Below are positions 6,289 through 6,975 of a stretch of DNA of 6,975 bases, piece by piece. A program made the position numbers and the translations under genes. The stretch covers positions 1 to 6,975 of the forward strand of contig JAUXIP010000108.1 in the NCBI GenBank assembly GCA_030620935.1, written 5' to 3'. Positions within the stretch are counted from its first letter, which is position 1. Every line of letters starts with the position of its first letter. Under the pieces are notes generated by a model. The model was given only the letters and a program-made list of their open reading frames with translations, was not told the origin of the DNA and made no database searches. This DNA comes from Deltaproteobacteria bacterium (lineage in GTDB: Bacteria > Desulfobacterota_B > Binatia > UBA9968).

Positions 6289-6975
6289 CTAAGATTGCCG
6301 TAGCGCCTGAGCGGCTCGGCGCAACCGCAGCGCAGCCGTCAAGGCACCTCCCAGAACGACCAGCGCCAGAGCAGATGCCATGGGTCCCCATCCAAGCTGA
6401 GGTCCCCAGGTAAAATACCACGACGATGGCATTATGCCCGAGTAGACTGCAGCCAATATCACAAGGCACATTCGCTGCTGCTTTGCCATAGGACCACTGA
6501 AGTCGCTTGGCGCACCAGCCGTTCTGGCCGTTGAACGTACGTATGCGACGAACAAAGCCACGCAAGCCGCCAGGTACCCAAGCTCTACACTTCCCCCTGC
6601 AGCATAACCCGAACCGATCAGTACCACCGCATCTGAAATGCGGTCCGGCACCTCGTTATAAAGTGCGCCGACTCGAGTGGCCTTCCCCAACTCGACTGCT
6701 ACCATCCCGTCGAACATGTTCGCCAATAGCCGGAGCAAGACAAGCACCGCACCGGCGATCCAGAACGCTCCTTCGAGCCCGTAAGAGCATCCGGTGAAAT
6801 AGAATGAGCCTCCGGCTGCGATGGCGGCAATCATGCTAAATACAGAGATGGCGTTGGGTGACATACCGGCAGATGCCAGACCCCGTGCGGCGGCGCGCGC
6901 CCAGCGCGAGCTTCTCGTCTTGATGGGACGGCGATCCGGATGTTCGTTCGCCAGGCCGTTCTCCATTAAGACCAT
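6289..6975 (-). CDS. YnbA-like CDP-alcohol phosphatidyltransferase, start possibly beyond window
   Basis: At least 228 residues with several hydrophobic segments. The CDP-alcohol phosphatidyltransferase motif D-x2-DG-x2-AR-x8-G-x3-D-x3-D is present with exact spacing but altered: N86-x2-D89-G90-x2-A93-V94-x8-G103-x3-N107-x3-D111. The first and third aspartates are asparagine, and the arginine is valine. From memory, E. coli YnbA has the same two asparagines (NALDGM and LNE), so this is probably a subfamily trait and not decay. The family moves a phosphatidyl group from CDP-diacylglycerol to an alcohol such as inositol phosphate, glycerol phosphate or serine; the acceptor here is unknown. An ATG sits exactly at the right edge (6975) and another at codon 4 (6966); the frame is open to the edge, so an upstream start is possible. 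It stops 26 bases before the cdsA-type gene. Confidence 0.9.
   Translation of the reverse strand: MVLMENGLANEHPDRRPIKTRSSRWARAAARGLASAGMSPNAISVFSMIAAIAAGGSFYFTGCSYGLEGAFWIAGAVLVLLRLLANMFDGMVAVELGKATRVGALYNEVPDRISDAVVLIGSGYAAGGSVELGYLAACVALFVAYVRSTARTAGAPSDFSGPMAKQQRMCLVILAAVYSGIMPSSWYFTWGPQLGWGPMASALALVVLGGALTAALRLRRAAQALRQS

Noticed and set aside
6275..6797. Minus-strand 96-codon frame (6275-6565) and plus-strand 96-codon frame (6507-6797)
   Set aside because: Both overlap the CDP-alcohol phosphatidyltransferase in other frames, and their translations look like low-complexity shadows.

Overview
All six protein-coding genes I can support lie on the minus strand, so the window reads right to left. 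Base composition is moderate (roughly 50-55% G+C by eye). The gene content suggests a Gram-negative or similar diderm bacterium, because the leftmost gene is a fused lysophospholipid flippase / acyltransferase / acyl-ACP synthetase of the kind that recycles inner-membrane phospholipids. I cannot name a phylum with confidence. No rRNA, tRNA, CRISPR array, transposase, attachment site or origin was seen.

Right block (6975 to 2941): an atypical CDP-alcohol phosphatidyltransferase resembling E. coli YnbA (open at the right edge, so its true start is unknown), a phosphatidate cytidylyltransferase (CdsA/YnbB type), a TIM-barrel amidohydrolase of unknown substrate, and a long PlsC-type acyltransferase with an inserted helical region. 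An acyltransferase, a CDP-diacylglycerol synthase and a head-group transferase are the three steps needed to build a phospholipid from lysophosphatidate. The block therefore looks like a self-contained, possibly alternative, phospholipid pathway with a hydrolase embedded in it. Three of its proteins carry changes in signature motifs: Asp-to-Asn in the CDP-alcohol motif, His-to-Phe in the CdsA signature, and Asp-to-Glu in the acyltransferase HX4D motif.

Middle (2940 to 2557): a 384-base stretch without a convincing gene. It holds two very small minus-strand reading frames of low confidence and one weak hairpin.

Left block (2556 to 1): a DCC-family (DUF393) thiol-disulfide oxidoreductase-like protein, followed after 13 bases by the large fused MFS-PlsC-AMP-binding protein. 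The fusion runs off the left edge just as its AMP-binding domain begins. The two blocks share a theme, glycerophospholipid synthesis on the right and phospholipid repair or re-acylation on the left, but the long gap suggests separate transcription units.
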